Source: Candidatus Pseudothioglobus aerophilus (lineage in GTDB: Bacteria > Pseudomonadota > Gammaproteobacteria > PS1 > Pseudothioglobaceae). From it: DNA of 39,449 nt. The position numbers were made by a program, and so were the translations under genes. The DNA lies in NCBI GenBank assembly GCA_014384565.1, contig JACNFO010000034.1:34852-74300 (forward strand), in the 5' to 3' direction. Below the pieces are notes generated by a model. The model did no database searches, was not told the DNA's origin, and saw only the letters and a list, made by a program, of their open reading frames with translations. This document shows, piece after piece, positions 19,618 through 28,346 of the stretch (within the stretch, counting starts at the first letter, position 1; the number at the start of each line of letters is the position of its first letter).

Positions 19618-19968
19618 TATAGTTAGATTTGGCTTCGGGTTTTCTTGATCAATGGGGTCGGCTTTGTTGTCAAAAAACATACCCTCACCGTTTTCTTTGG
19701 CATAAATAGATAATACCGCGTTGCAGGGTACAATAATTTTTTCAGGCTTTCCATTAAATCTTGCTTTAAAGCTAATAAACTTGTTTGTTATTGCTCGACC
19801 CTCTGTTGCCGAAGAGGCGATGTTTAAAATAATTTTACCGTCACTTGCAAAGCCTTCAGGAATCGAAACACCAGCTTTTTCAGAGCTAACTAGTATGTGA
19901 GGCGTAAAATTAGAGTCCTCTATCCAATCACAGTATGCTCGGATTAAATAGGGGACTACACTTGACAT
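19609..19968 (-). CDS. sspB: ClpXP protease specificity-enhancing factor SspB
   Basis: SspB tethers ssrA-tagged, ribosome-stalled polypeptides to ClpXP for degradation. The 119-residue product starts with VVPYLIRAYCDWIEDSNFTPHI, typical of the family's first helix and strand. It continues with IILNIASSA, FKARFNGKP and the IYAKENGEGMFF strand, the core substrate-binding fold. The C-terminus ends in a short conserved tail (PNLTILD) corresponding to the ClpX-binding peptide of other SspB proteins. It follows sspA by 8 bases, the usual sspA-sspB arrangement downstream of the cytochrome bc1 genes. Confidence 0.95.
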   Translation of the reverse strand: MSSVVPYLIRAYCDWIEDSNFTPHILVSSEKAGVSIPEGFASDGKIILNIASSATEGRAITNKFISFKARFNGKPEKIIVPCNAVLSIYAKENGEGMFFDNKADPIDQENPKPNLTILD

Positions 19969-19976
19969 AAGTTTTT

Positions 19977-20609
19977 TTAATTAAAGTCCTTTTCAGCAAA
20001 AGTTAGGCTTTCATGAAAACCTTCTTTTTCAAAAAGCCTGTTTGCATAATCCATGATTGGTTTTGCTTTTTTAGCATCTAAAGAGATTCCTAAAAGATTA
20101 AGGCGCCATAGAATGGGGGCGATACAGACATCAACAAGAGTCATGGTCTCACTTTTAAAATAGGGCTTATGAGAGAATAAAGGCAACAGCTCTATAAGAT
20201 TTCCGTGCAAAGTTTTTCTTGCGGCCTCACTTTCTTTTTTGGCGCCATGTAGAATTTTTTCGACCAGCTCGTACCAGCAGCCCTCTGATCTTGTGAAACG
20301 ATAAATTAGCAGCCGCTTTTCCGCTTTTTCAATAGGATCAACAGGTAAAAGAGGAGGGAAGGGGAACCTTTCATCTAGGTATTCCATAATTACAGAGAGG
20401 TCATATAGAACCATCCCTCTGTCAAAAAGTGTTGGAAGAGTTTCACAAGGATTGAGCTCTAAAACCTCTTCTGGCATTTCATCAAACTTAAGCTCTATAA
20501 CCTCTCGCTCAATTAGCTTGTGAGCCATAACAAATCGAACTGCATGTGACTCAAGCTCTTCAGAGGCAGCATAGAGGGTCGTTGAAGACGGATTAGGTTT
20601 AGATAGCAT
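19977..20609 (-). CDS. sspA: Stringent starvation protein A (GST-like)
   Basis: SspA is a glutathione S-transferase-fold protein that binds RNA polymerase during stationary phase and starvation in E. coli. The 210-residue product has the thioredoxin-like N-terminal part, with LNPCETLPTLFDRGMVLYDLSVIMEYLDERFPFPPLLP, here about residues 52-92, followed by the all-helical C-terminal domain. The PxLP and DLSVIMEYLDE stretches match the SspA family rather than enzymatic GSTs. It starts 18 bases after the T-run of the pet-operon terminator, so it is either expressed from a promoter within the terminator region or by readthrough. No Shine-Dalgarno site is evident. Confidence 0.92.
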   Translation of the reverse strand: MLSKPNPSSTTLYAASEELESHAVRFVMAHKLIEREVIELKFDEMPEEVLELNPCETLPTLFDRGMVLYDLSVIMEYLDERFPFPPLLPVDPIEKAEKRLLIYRFTRSEGCWYELVEKILHGAKKESEAARKTLHGNLIELLPLFSHKPYFKSETMTLVDVCIAPILWRLNLLGISLDAKKAKPIMDYANRLFEKEGFHESLTFAEKDFN

Positions 20610-20626
20610 AGTTTTTGCACCAAATT

Positions 20627-20658
20627 AAAAAAAAATAGCCTTGCCTTTTAGGGCAAGG
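20627..20658 (-). terminator. Rho-independent terminator after petC
   Basis: On the minus strand CCTTGCC pairs with GGCAAGG (plus positions 20652-20658 and 20639-20645) around a six-base loop, and CTA plus T9 follows (20627-20635). It lies 29 bases beyond the petC stop codon and separates the bc1 operon from sspA-sspB. Confidence 0.88.
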
Positions 20659-20686
20659 GATGTAAAGATAAAGATTGTATCAGAAA

Positions 20687-21370
20687 TTAATCGCGCGGCC
20701 GCCATATGCCGTATTTAACATCTTTCCAGTACTCTTTCTTAAGCATATAGGCAAGAATAAATAGAATACCAAGGAATAGCAATACCCATTTACCAAGTTT
20801 TAGGCGAATTAGCTTTGCTGGCTCACCAACATAGTCTAAGAAATTGGTTATATCAAGAACACTCTGGTCGAACGCTGCTTCAGATTGACTTTCTCTTAAT
20901 GGCCACAAGACATCTGGCATAGAGGCATTTACCAGGACTTTATTGTTTACCCCAAAAATTCTCTCCTCATCATCATAAAAACTTCTGAGGTAGGTGTAAA
21001 TCCAATCAGTTCCTTTGGATCTTGAAACTAAAGAGAGGTCTGGTGGAACGCCTCCAAACCACTTAGCTGCAGCATCTTCTGGCATAGCTGTAGTAATAGC
21101 TTCCCCTACTTTATTTCCAGCAAACATTAGATTTTTAGCAACATGCTCTTCGGTAAGGTTTAGGTCCTTGGCAATTCGATTGTAACGCATCAAGCTTATC
21201 TCATGACAGCCTGAGCAATAATTCATAAAAAGTTTTGCGCCATTTTGTAAGGAGGCTTCGTCAAAAATATCAGTATTTGCATGATCTAAATGAACCTTAC
21301 CAGCAGCAAAAATGTTTACGGAAAAAAGAAGAACGGATAAGCCAACAATTAATTTTAATTTTATATTCAT
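20687..21370 (-). CDS. petC: Cytochrome c1 of the bc1 complex
   Basis: Cytochrome c1 receives electrons from the Rieske protein and passes them to soluble cytochrome c. The 227-residue precursor has a cleavable signal (about 1-22, ending IFAAG), the heme-binding CSGCH motif followed by EISLMRYNR, the GGVPPDLSLVSRSKG segment, the axial Met candidate in NASMPDVLWPL, and one C-terminal membrane anchor (about 195-212). This matches the short proteobacterial c1. Its start is 3 bases after the petB stop, so translation is coupled. It is the last gene of petA-petB-petC before a strong terminator. Confidence 0.95.
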   Translation of the reverse strand: MNIKLKLIVGLSVLLFSVNIFAAGKVHLDHANTDIFDEASLQNGAKLFMNYCSGCHEISLMRYNRIAKDLNLTEEHVAKNLMFAGNKVGEAITTAMPEDAAAKWFGGVPPDLSLVSRSKGTDWIYTYLRSFYDDEERIFGVNNKVLVNASMPDVLWPLRESQSEAAFDQSVLDITNFLDYVGEPAKLIRLKLGKWVLLFLGILFILAYMLKKEYWKDVKYGIWRPRD

Positions 21371-21373
21371 ATG

Positions 21374-22597
21374 TTACCCAGTAACCCTCTCTGGAACCTC
21401 TTTAGTTTTTCCTAGAGTGCTAAACCAGGGCATTAAGATAAAAAATGAAAAATACAAGATCGTAAAAATACGAGCCATTAAAACATATAAAGGAGTAACC
21501 GGTTGAACGCCAAGCCAGCCTAGCACAATAAAGCTTAAAACAAAAACCCCAAGAATCCATTTATAGATTGGGCTTCGATAGCGTATTGATTTAACTGGGC
21601 TTCGATCTAGCCAAGGAAGGAGGAAAAATACTCCAAGCGCTGCAAACATTCCTAATACTCCAGGAAATTGTGAGCCAAACAGGGGAGGAATTGCCCTTAA
21701 TACAGAGTAATAGGGTGTTAAGTACCATAATGGCGCAATATGTTCTGGAGTTTTAAGTGGGTTAGCCTCGATAAAATTTGGAGCCTCAAGAAAATACCCA
21801 TTTAGTGCTGGTGCATAAAAAACAACTGCACAAAATATCCATAAAAATCCAACAACAACAACACTATCTTTAATTGTGAAGTATGGGTGAAAGGGGATTC
21901 CATCTTTTGGTATACCGTCGGCATCTTTATTTTTCTTTATTTCAATTCCATCTGGATTATTTGATCCAACGTGGTGAAGAGCAACAATATGCAAAAAAAC
22001 AAGAACAACAAGAATAAGTGGAATAACAACAACATGTAATGAAAAGAAACGATTTAAAGTCGCGTCACCAACAGCATAATCACCCAGAATCCAAACTAAT
22101 AGATCTGGCCCTACAATGGGAACTGAGCCAAAAAGTGAAATAATTACTTGAGCGCCCCAAAACGACATTTGCCCCCAAGGCAAAACATAGCCCATGAAAG
22201 CTTCAGCTAATAAAAGAATATATAGCACCATTCCCAGTATCCATATCAATTCCCTTGGCCCCTTATAAGAGCCGTATAAAAGGGCGCGCATCATATGAAG
22301 ATAAATTATTACAAAAAAAGCTGAGGCTCCTGTCGAATGCATATAGCGTATAAACCAGCCCCATTCAACGTCTCTCATAATATACTCAACTGAGGCAAAA
22401 GCGTACTCTGCGTCAGGTTTATAGTGCATAGTTAAGAATATCCCAGTAACCAGCTGCATTATAAGCATCACCACTGCTAAACCGCCAAAGAAATACCAGA
22501 AATTAAAGTTTCTGGGGGTGTAGTATTCTGCTAAATGCTCATTAATAACTTTAGATAACGGAAATCTTTGGTCTATCCAGCTTTGTTTATTATTCAT
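21374..22597 (-). CDS. petB: Cytochrome b of the bc1 complex
   Basis: This membrane subunit holds hemes bL and bH and the two quinone sites of the bc1 complex. The 407-residue product has eight predicted helices; the first half carries the paired histidines in helices B and D (FIRYMHSTGASAFF, and RFFSLHVVVIP with the later LHIVALHHVG) and the GYVLPWGQMSFWG stretch of helix C. The Qo-site motif, usually PEWY, reads PLWY, so the Glu of the classical motif is replaced by Leu; related proteobacterial proteins often have PVWY. The start lies 9 bases after petA, and it ends 3 bases before petC. Confidence 0.96.
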   Translation of the reverse strand: MNNKQSWIDQRFPLSKVINEHLAEYYTPRNFNFWYFFGGLAVVMLIMQLVTGIFLTMHYKPDAEYAFASVEYIMRDVEWGWFIRYMHSTGASAFFVIIYLHMMRALLYGSYKGPRELIWILGMVLYILLLAEAFMGYVLPWGQMSFWGAQVIISLFGSVPIVGPDLLVWILGDYAVGDATLNRFFSLHVVVIPLILVVLVFLHIVALHHVGSNNPDGIEIKKNKDADGIPKDGIPFHPYFTIKDSVVVVGFLWIFCAVVFYAPALNGYFLEAPNFIEANPLKTPEHIAPLWYLTPYYSVLRAIPPLFGSQFPGVLGMFAALGVFFLLPWLDRSPVKSIRYRSPIYKWILGVFVLSFIVLGWLGVQPVTPLYVLMARIFTILYFSFFILMPWFSTLGKTKEVPERVTG

Positions 22598-22606
22598 ATA
22601 TTTCTT

Positions 22607-23224
22607 TTATGTTTTTTGTTGGTCAACTCCAATACGAATCAATGAATCAGTGACGTATTGATACGGAGGTATTGCTAGGTTAGTTGGAGCAGGTACACCT
22701 GCATAAACTCTTCCAGCAAGATCAAACTTAGAGCCATGACATGGGCAATAAAAACCACCTTTCCAACTATCCCCACCAAGATCAGCGGCACCAGGCTCTG
22801 GTCTATATGTTGGAGAGCAGCCCAAGTGCGTGCAAACCCCAACGATAACAGCAATACTTTCTTTGTTTTTGATAGTTCGAAAATTAGAGGTTACATAATT
22901 TGGTTGTTGGTTTTTAGAGTTGCCTGTTCCATCTGGATCATCCAGATTTTTAATTAGGTCTTCTGAGTCAAGAGATTCTAGTGCTTTTTCATCACGTTTA
23001 AATATCCACACAGGTTTTTTACGCCATAAGACACGAACAAGCTGACCAGACTCTAATTTAGAAATATCAACATCTATAGGCGCTCCAGCCGCTTTAGCTT
23101 TAGCCGACGGCTTCCATGTTGATAAAAAAGGCCACGCTGCAAAACCAACACCAACCGCACCAACTACACTAGTTGCTTTGGTTAAAAAACGTCTTTTCTT
23201 TAAGTCAATTGTTTGTTCAGACAT
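22607..23224 (-). CDS. petA: Rieske iron-sulfur subunit of the bc1 complex
   Basis: The Rieske protein carries the mobile 2Fe-2S cluster that takes electrons from ubiquinol. The 205-residue product has an N-terminal twin-arginine signal-anchor (KKRRFL, Arg11-Arg12, followed by a membrane segment to about residue 35) that targets it to the Tat pathway. The cluster ligands are complete: CTHLGC (Cys131, His133, with Cys136 in the disulfide) and CPCHGS (Cys160, His163, with Cys162 in the disulfide). It is the first gene of petABC, and a TATAAT lies about 38 bases upstream. Confidence 0.96.
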   Translation of the reverse strand: MSEQTIDLKKRRFLTKATSVVGAVGVGFAAWPFLSTWKPSAKAKAAGAPIDVDISKLESGQLVRVLWRKKPVWIFKRDEKALESLDSEDLIKNLDDPDGTGNSKNQQPNYVTSNFRTIKNKESIAVIVGVCTHLGCSPTYRPEPGAADLGGDSWKGGFYCPCHGSKFDLAGRVYAGVPAPTNLAIPPYQYVTDSLIRIGVDQQKT

Positions 23225-23261
23225 AAAAATGTTTTAAGATATTAAGATAAAAAACCGCACT

Positions 23262-23290
23262 ATTATAATGTAAATGGTTGATATTTAAAA
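23262..23290 (-). promoter_or_regulatory. Probable promoter of petABC
   Basis: On the minus strand a perfect TATAAT (23267 to 23262) lies 17 bases after TTTTAA (23290 to 23285), a poor -35 match. It is in the 89-base gap between the dciA-like gene and petA and would give a leader of about 30 bases. The -10 is palindromic in AT-rich DNA, so chance cannot be excluded. Confidence 0.42.
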
Positions 23291-23313
23291 GCAAAAAATG
23301 ATTCAAATGACCA

Positions 23314-23616
23314 CTAGTTTTTTTTATCAACTTTAATGGAGATTGATTTTATATTTGTAAGGCCGTCGATTTTTTTAATTAAAGAGAGGAGCTGTTTTTT
23401 TTGTTTTTCAGCGCGGAAAGCTATGGATGAGTTTTTAGCAAGCAAGGTAGCGCTTTGAGAGCCTAAAAAGCAAAGATTGAGGCCTTTAAATTGATCCGAG
23501 AATTCGGCCTTAATTAACGCGTTTAAGTGGTTGTGTTCTTTTGCTTTTTCAAATAAGTCGCTTAGATTGCTGCCAACTTTAAAATTTCTAGGGTTTCCTT
23601 TTGTTTTGTCTTGCAT
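23314..23616 (-). CDS. dciA: DciA/DUF721-like protein (putative helicase loader)
   Basis: The 100-residue product resembles the DUF721/DciA family, the ancestral bacterial loader of the replicative helicase DnaB. Its C-terminal half has the expected pattern of alternating strands and helices: LNLCFLGSQSATLLAKNSSIAFRAEKQKKQLL, here about residues 47-78, with a hydrophobic strand, a run of small residues and a basic helix. The family's KH-like domain looks like this. In many Gammaproteobacteria a DUF721 gene lies back to back with secA, as here, which supports the call. A role in loading DnaB fits if dnaC is absent, but that cannot be judged from this window. It is short, so similarity alone is weak evidence. 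Confidence 0.7.
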   Translation of the reverse strand: MQDKTKGNPRNFKVGSNLSDLFEKAKEHNHLNALIKAEFSDQFKGLNLCFLGSQSATLLAKNSSIAFRAEKQKKQLLSLIKKIDGLTNIKSISIKVDKKN

Positions 23617-23663
23617 ATATGAGAAAATACCTCAGTTTTGTTAATTAATTGCGTTCTTCTTCT

Positions 23664-26336
23664 ATGAGTATTATAAATAATGTTTTATCAAAAGTTTTAG
23701 GGTCTCATAATGACCGGCTAATAAAAAAGTATAACGGCCAAGTTTCCAAAATCAATTCGTTGGAAGAAAAGATGCGCTCAATGAGCGATGATGAGCTTGT
23801 CTCAATGACAGAAGCGTTAAAAGAGAGGCTTAATAATAAAGAGAGTATGGAAAGTATTCTAGCTGAGTCCTTCGCTGTTGTCAGAGAAGCAAGTCAAAGG
23901 GTTTTGGGTCTTAGGCATTATGATGTTCAGCTTATTGGAGGCATGGTTCTTAACGAGGGCAGCATTTCGGAAATGGGAACTGGTGAAGGAAAGACATTGG
24001 TTGCAACTCTTCCAGCCTATCTGAACGCTCTTTCTGGAAAAGGAGTCCACATTGTCACCGTGAATGACTATTTAGCAAAGCGTGACTCGGAATGGATGGG
24101 AAAAGTATTTTCTTTTCTTGGGCTTTCAGTTGGAACGGTTTTTTCAGGAATGTCTGGCGATGAAAAACAAGCAGCATATTCTTGCGATATCACTTATGCA
24201 ACAAATAACGAGCTTGGTTTTGACTATCTTAGAGACAATATGGCGTTCTCTCAAGAGCAAAAAACACAGAAAAAGCTAGCCTTTGCAATTATTGATGAGG
24301 TCGACTCGATCTTAATCGATGAGGCTAGGACGCCACTAGTTATATCCGGCCCAACAGGCGATCACGCTGAGGTTTACATCGCGATAGATAAAATGATTCC
24401 AAGCTTCACACTGCAAACCGAGGTTGGGGAAGGTAAGGAGGTTGAGATTATAGACGCAGGCGACTATACGCTTGATGAAAAGCATAAACAAGTTTTTCTT
24501 ACTGATGACGGACATATTAAAGCTGAAGATATGCTTATAGAGGCCGGAGCCTTGGCTCCTGAGTCAAGCCTATATGACTCCAGCAATATTATTTTGATGC
24601 AGCACTTGTTGTCCGGACTAAGAGCCCATGTATTGTTTAAAAAAAATATTGACTATCTCGTTAAAGATGATGAGGTTGTCATTGTTGATGAGTTTACTGG
24701 AAGAACAATGGAAGGCAGAAGATGGTCGGAAGGTCTTCATCAGGCAATAGAGGCAAAGGAAAATGTAAGCATTAAAAAAGAAAATCAAACGCTGGCGTCG
24801 ATAACCTATCAAAACTACTTTAGGCTTTACGAGAAGCTATCAGGAATGACTGGAACAGCTGAAACAGAGGCCTCTGAACTTCAAGATATTTATGGCCTAG
24901 AGGTTGTTGTTGTCCCCCCTAATACAATCTCCTCAAGGATTGATCACTCAGACCTAATTTATGGAACGATGAATGAAAAGCTTGACGCTGTTATGAAAGA
25001 CATTCAGGCGTGTCAAAAAATTATGCAGCCAGTTCTTGTGGGAACAAACAGCATCGAAAGCTCGGAAAGTGTTTCTGCCCTTCTAACGAAAAATAAAATT
25101 AAACACGAGGTTCTTAACGCGAAGCAGCACCAACGCGAAGCTGAGATTATTGCAAATGCTGGGGCTCCAGGAGCCGTAACTATTTCAACAAATATGGCTG
25201 GAAGGGGAACAGACATTGTTTTAGGGGGAAGGCCCTTAGAAGGCGCCAGTGAGGCTGAAACAGAGTCTTGGAAAGCTAAGCATCAAAGCGTTATAGACTC
25301 GGGAGGGCTGCATATAATTGGTACAGAGCGCAATGAGTCACGAAGGGTTGACAACCAACTACGTGGTCGATCAGGAAGGCAGGGAGATATTGGTTCAACG
25401 CGATTTTATCTGTCACTTGAAGATAGCTTAATGAAGATATTCGCATCTGAAAAAACAGCCTCCATGATGAAAAAGCTTGGTATGAAGGAAGGAGAAGCCC
25501 TTGAGCATAGTTGGCTGAATAAAACAATTGCCAATGCACAAAAGAAAGTAGAGGGGATGCATTATGATGCGCGAAAACACCTTCTTGAATATGATGATGT
25601 TGCAAATGATCAAAGAAAAGTGGTTTACCAGCTAAGAGATGAGTTAATGGGGACAGAAGATGTCAAGGAGCGGTATGAAAACATTAGGGATGGCGTAATT
25701 AGCGACCTATTTTTTGAATATATTTCTCCAAAAGTGCTTGAGGCAGATTGGGATGTTGGGGGTCTTGAAAGTGCTTTAGCTTTAGATTACTCTTCAGATA
25801 TACCAGTACAAAAAAGTATTGACGAAGGCCTTAATGTGGACCAGGTTTTAAAAATGATATTGGAAGGCTTTATGGTTTCACATAAAGTTAAAGAGACCGC
25901 TATAGGCAGCGAAACTATGAGAACCTTTGAAAAAGCAGTTATGCTTAAAGCCCTTGATCATCATTGGAAAGACCATCTTGCGGTTATGGATCAGTTAAGG
26001 CAAAGCGTTAATTTACGAGGATATGGGCAGAAAAATCCTGTGCAGGAATATAAGCGCGAGTCTTTTTCGATGTTTACAGTTTTGCTTGACACAATCAACA
26101 GTGAAATGGTTAAAGCGCTTTGTAGTCTTAATATTGAGAATATTGAGCAAGTCAAAGATCAGCTTTCCTCGGCATCAAGCGACATGGAGGGCCAGGAAAC
26201 AAATAGCCCTTCCCCGGCAAAAAAACCAACAGCCCCAAGACCAAGAGTTATTAGACAACCCTCCAAGTTAAAGGTTGGGAGAAATGACCCTTGCCCTTGT
26301 GGCTCTGGAAAAAAATATAAGCAGTGCCATGGTTAA
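23664..26336 (+). CDS. secA: Protein translocase ATPase SecA
   Basis: SecA drives proteins through SecYEG using ATP. The product has the family's full architecture: the N-terminal helix with GSHNDRLIKKY, Walker A MGTGEGKTLVATLP (near residue 105), HIVTVNDYLAKRD, the DEAD-box region AIIDEVDSILIDEARTPL, motif TGTAETEASEL, the second nucleotide-binding fold (NMAGRGTDIVLGG), the scaffold and wing domains, and a C-terminal zinc finger CPCGSGKKYKQCH that binds SecB. I chose ATG at 23664 (MSIINNVL), giving 890 residues. An upstream TTG at 23649 would add five residues, but this has no support and homologs begin near here. No Shine-Dalgarno site is visible. It diverges from the dciA-like gene. Confidence 0.96.
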   Translation: MSIINNVLSKVLGSHNDRLIKKYNGQVSKINSLEEKMRSMSDDELVSMTEALKERLNNKESMESILAESFAVVREASQRVLGLRHYDVQLIGGMVLNEGSISEMGTGEGKTLVATLPAYLNALSGKGVHIVTVNDYLAKRDSEWMGKVFSFLGLSVGTVFSGMSGDEKQAAYSCDITYATNNELGFDYLRDNMAFSQEQKTQKKLAFAIIDEVDSILIDEARTPLVISGPTGDHAEVYIAIDKMIPSFTLQTEVGEGKEVEIIDAGDYTLDEKHKQVFLTDDGHIKAEDMLIEAGALAPESSLYDSSNIILMQHLLSGLRAHVLFKKNIDYLVKDDEVVIVDEFTGRTMEGRRWSEGLHQAIEAKENVSIKKENQTLASITYQNYFRLYEKLSGMTGTAETEASELQDIYGLEVVVVPPNTISSRIDHSDLIYGTMNEKLDAVMKDIQACQKIMQPVLVGTNSIESSESVSALLTKNKIKHEVLNAKQHQREAEIIANAGAPGAVTISTNMAGRGTDIVLGGRPLEGASEAETESWKAKHQSVIDSGGLHIIGTERNESRRVDNQLRGRSGRQGDIGSTRFYLSLEDSLMKIFASEKTASMMKKLGMKEGEALEHSWLNKTIANAQKKVEGMHYDARKHLLEYDDVANDQRKVVYQLRDELMGTEDVKERYENIRDGVISDLFFEYISPKVLEADWDVGGLESALALDYSSDIPVQKSIDEGLNVDQVLKMILEGFMVSHKVKETAIGSETMRTFEKAVMLKALDHHWKDHLAVMDQLRQSVNLRGYGQKNPVQEYKRESFSMFTVLLDTINSEMVKALCSLNIENIEQVKDQLSSASSDMEGQETNSPSPAKKPTAPRPRVIRQPSKLKVGRNDPCPCGSGKKYKQCHG

Positions 26337-26366
26337 CACATATTTTTTGGAGGCAGTGCGTTCTAA

Positions 26367-27404
26367 ATGGAGAGAATAACGCTCACTAAGCCAGACGACT
26401 GGCATCTTCATCTTAGAGGAGGGCGTGCAATGAAGTCTGTTGTTGGCATGAGCGCTCTTCAGATGGGAAGAGGGGTCATTATGCCAAATCTTTCTCCGCC
26501 AATAAGAAACGTATCGCAAGCAATAGATTATCGTAAAGAGATCATGAGCGCCTTGCCAGCAGAAACAACTTTTAACCCTCTGATGGTGCTTTATCTCACA
26601 GACCAGACAACTAAAAATGAAATTATTGAGGCGAGCGAGGCACAAGAGGTTCATGCTGTAAAACTTTATCCTGCTGGAGCTACAACTAACTCAGATAGCG
26701 GAGTGACAAACCTATTAAGTACTTATCCTGTTTTAGAGCAAATGCAAAAAGAAGGACTGCCACTGCTAATACATGGAGAGGTAACTGATAATGACATTGA
26801 TATCTTCGACCGAGAAAAAGTTTTTATAGACAAAACGTTAACTAAACTAGTTCGAGACTTCCCTGACCTCAAAATAGTCCTTGAGCACATAACCACAAAA
26901 GACGCTGTTGACTTTATAAATGAATGTGAAGCAAACATAGCAGCAACAATAACTCCACACCATCTTTTAGCAAACAGAAACCATATGCTTGTAGGTGGAA
27001 TTAAGCCACATTTTTACTGCTTACCTGTGCTGAAAAGACAATCCCCGCACCAAGAGTCACTAATTGCAGCAGCGACCTCAGGAAGGCCAAAATTTTTTCT
27101 AGGCACAGATTCGGCGCCACACGAGAAGCATCAAAAAGAGTCCTCCTGTGGATGTGCAGGAGTCTTTAGCGCACATGCAGCTATTGAGCTTTATGCCGAA
27201 GCATTTGATGGGGCTGGAAAAATTGATAAGTTAGAGGGGTTTGCATCTTTCTTTGGCGCTGATTTTTATGGTCTTGAAAGAAACCACGAAAAAATTACAC
27301 TAGAAAAGACTACGTGGGGAATACCTGAGAGCTATAATTTTTCTGGCTCACAGGTAGTTCCCTTTTTTGCAGGAGAGGACCTCTCTTGGAAGCTAGTAAC
27401 TTAA
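26367..27404 (+). CDS. pyrC: Dihydroorotase (class II, homodimeric)
   Basis: PyrC cyclises carbamoyl aspartate to dihydroorotate. The 345-residue product is the E. coli-like class II type. Metal ligands are visible: the HLH pair in DDWHLHLRGG (about 12-20), the carboxylated lysine in AVKLYPAGATTNSDSG, His in LLIHGEV and in LEHITTKDA, and the catalytic Asp in GTDSAPHEKHQKE. A GGAGG ribosome site precedes the ATG by about 12 bases. It lies 30 bases after secA on the same strand and its end overlaps the convergent ribF by 12 bases. With pyrD in this window, two steps of UMP synthesis are present, though in separate units. Confidence 0.97.
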   Translation: MERITLTKPDDWHLHLRGGRAMKSVVGMSALQMGRGVIMPNLSPPIRNVSQAIDYRKEIMSALPAETTFNPLMVLYLTDQTTKNEIIEASEAQEVHAVKLYPAGATTNSDSGVTNLLSTYPVLEQMQKEGLPLLIHGEVTDNDIDIFDREKVFIDKTLTKLVRDFPDLKIVLEHITTKDAVDFINECEANIAATITPHHLLANRNHMLVGGIKPHFYCLPVLKRQSPHQESLIAAATSGRPKFFLGTDSAPHEKHQKESSCGCAGVFSAHAAIELYAEAFDGAGKIDKLEGFASFFGADFYGLERNHEKITLEKTTWGIPESYNFSGSQVVPFFAGEDLSWKLVT

Positions 27405-28325
27405 AAAATCCATATTTTTAAAGTAATCTTTGCTTTTTTCAACATCATTTTTAATTTGAATTTTTAGTTCTTTAAGCGAATTAAACTTTAATTCATCCCT
27501 GCACTTTTGTTTGAAAATAACAGTCGCATGTTCACCATAAATTTCTTGATCAAAGTTAAAGATAAAAACCTCCAAAAGAACCTTAGTGCCTCCTATTGTT
27601 GGTCGTTTCCCAATATTACACACCCCAGTATAGGTAGTATTATTAATATTAACTAGTACACTATAGACGCCAAGAACAGGGCTCAGCTTTCGCCTGATAC
27701 TTATATTTGCCGTAGGAAATCCAATTGTTCTCCCCATTTTTTCACCATGCGCAACCCTGCCGCTAATTGAAAATGGTCTTCCAAGGTAACTTTGAGCCTT
27801 TTTAAAGTCTCCTTCGGAGAGTAATTTTCGTATTGCTGAGCTGCTAACTCGCTGACCTTCAAGATGAACTGCTTTGATCTTGTTAACTAAATAGCCTTTT
27901 TCAGATGACATCTCTTGAAGCATTGAAAAGTCTCCAAGACGACCCTTACCAAAACGAAAATCATCACCAATAAAGCAATGCTTTGCGCCAACTTTGTTAA
28001 CTAGTATTTGGCTAATAAAAGACTCTGCACTTATTTCGGAAAAAGTTTTGTTAAACCTTATTAAAAGGTGTTTATCTATCCCAAGCGACTCAAGAAAAAG
28101 GTGTTTGTCACGAAAGCTGCTTAGTTTCGCTTTTGTTCTTCCAAAAAAAGATTCAGGGGTCACAGAAAAAGAAATTACAAGAGATGGCATGCCTTTATTT
28201 TTTGCAGTTGAGACAAGTTTTTTTAGTATTTCTTGATGGCCCACATGTACACCATCAAAATTACCAATGGTAAGAACACAGTCAGACTGGTGTTTAAGAT
28301 TATGAAGGCCACGTATTAGTTCCAT
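27393..28325 (-). CDS. ribF: Bifunctional riboflavin kinase/FAD synthetase
   Basis: RibF phosphorylates riboflavin to FMN and adenylates it to FAD. The 310-residue product has the N-terminal nucleotidyltransferase domain with the HxGH-type motif GNFDGVHVGHQEIL (about 22-36) and the later RVSSSAIRKLL, then the C-terminal kinase domain starting at GRVAHGEKMGRTIGFPTANI with the PTAN motif, followed by GVYSV and GVCNIGKRPT. Length is typical. It is the last gene of the purC-to-ribF minus-strand run, 21 bases after mutY, and overlaps the end of pyrC. In many proteobacteria ribF precedes ileS-lspA; that link is absent here. FAD and FMN feed enzymes such as PyrD and the amine dehydrogenase. Confidence 0.95.
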   Translation of the reverse strand: MELIRGLHNLKHQSDCVLTIGNFDGVHVGHQEILKKLVSTAKNKGMPSLVISFSVTPESFFGRTKAKLSSFRDKHLFLESLGIDKHLLIRFNKTFSEISAESFISQILVNKVGAKHCFIGDDFRFGKGRLGDFSMLQEMSSEKGYLVNKIKAVHLEGQRVSSSAIRKLLSEGDFKKAQSYLGRPFSISGRVAHGEKMGRTIGFPTANISIRRKLSPVLGVYSVLVNINNTTYTGVCNIGKRPTIGGTKVLLEVFIFNFDQEIYGEHATVIFKQKCRDELKFNSLKELKIQIKNDVEKSKDYFKNMDFLSY

Positions 28326-28346
28326 TAGGTTATTTTACTCACAGCC

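Noticed and set aside
23002-23010. ATATCCACA as a DnaA box
   Set aside because: A one-mismatch match inside the petA coding region far from dnaA; a match like this is expected by chance.
25291-25605. Minus-strand open frames inside secA
   Set aside because: They overlap conserved SecA motifs on the coding strand and look like chance frames.
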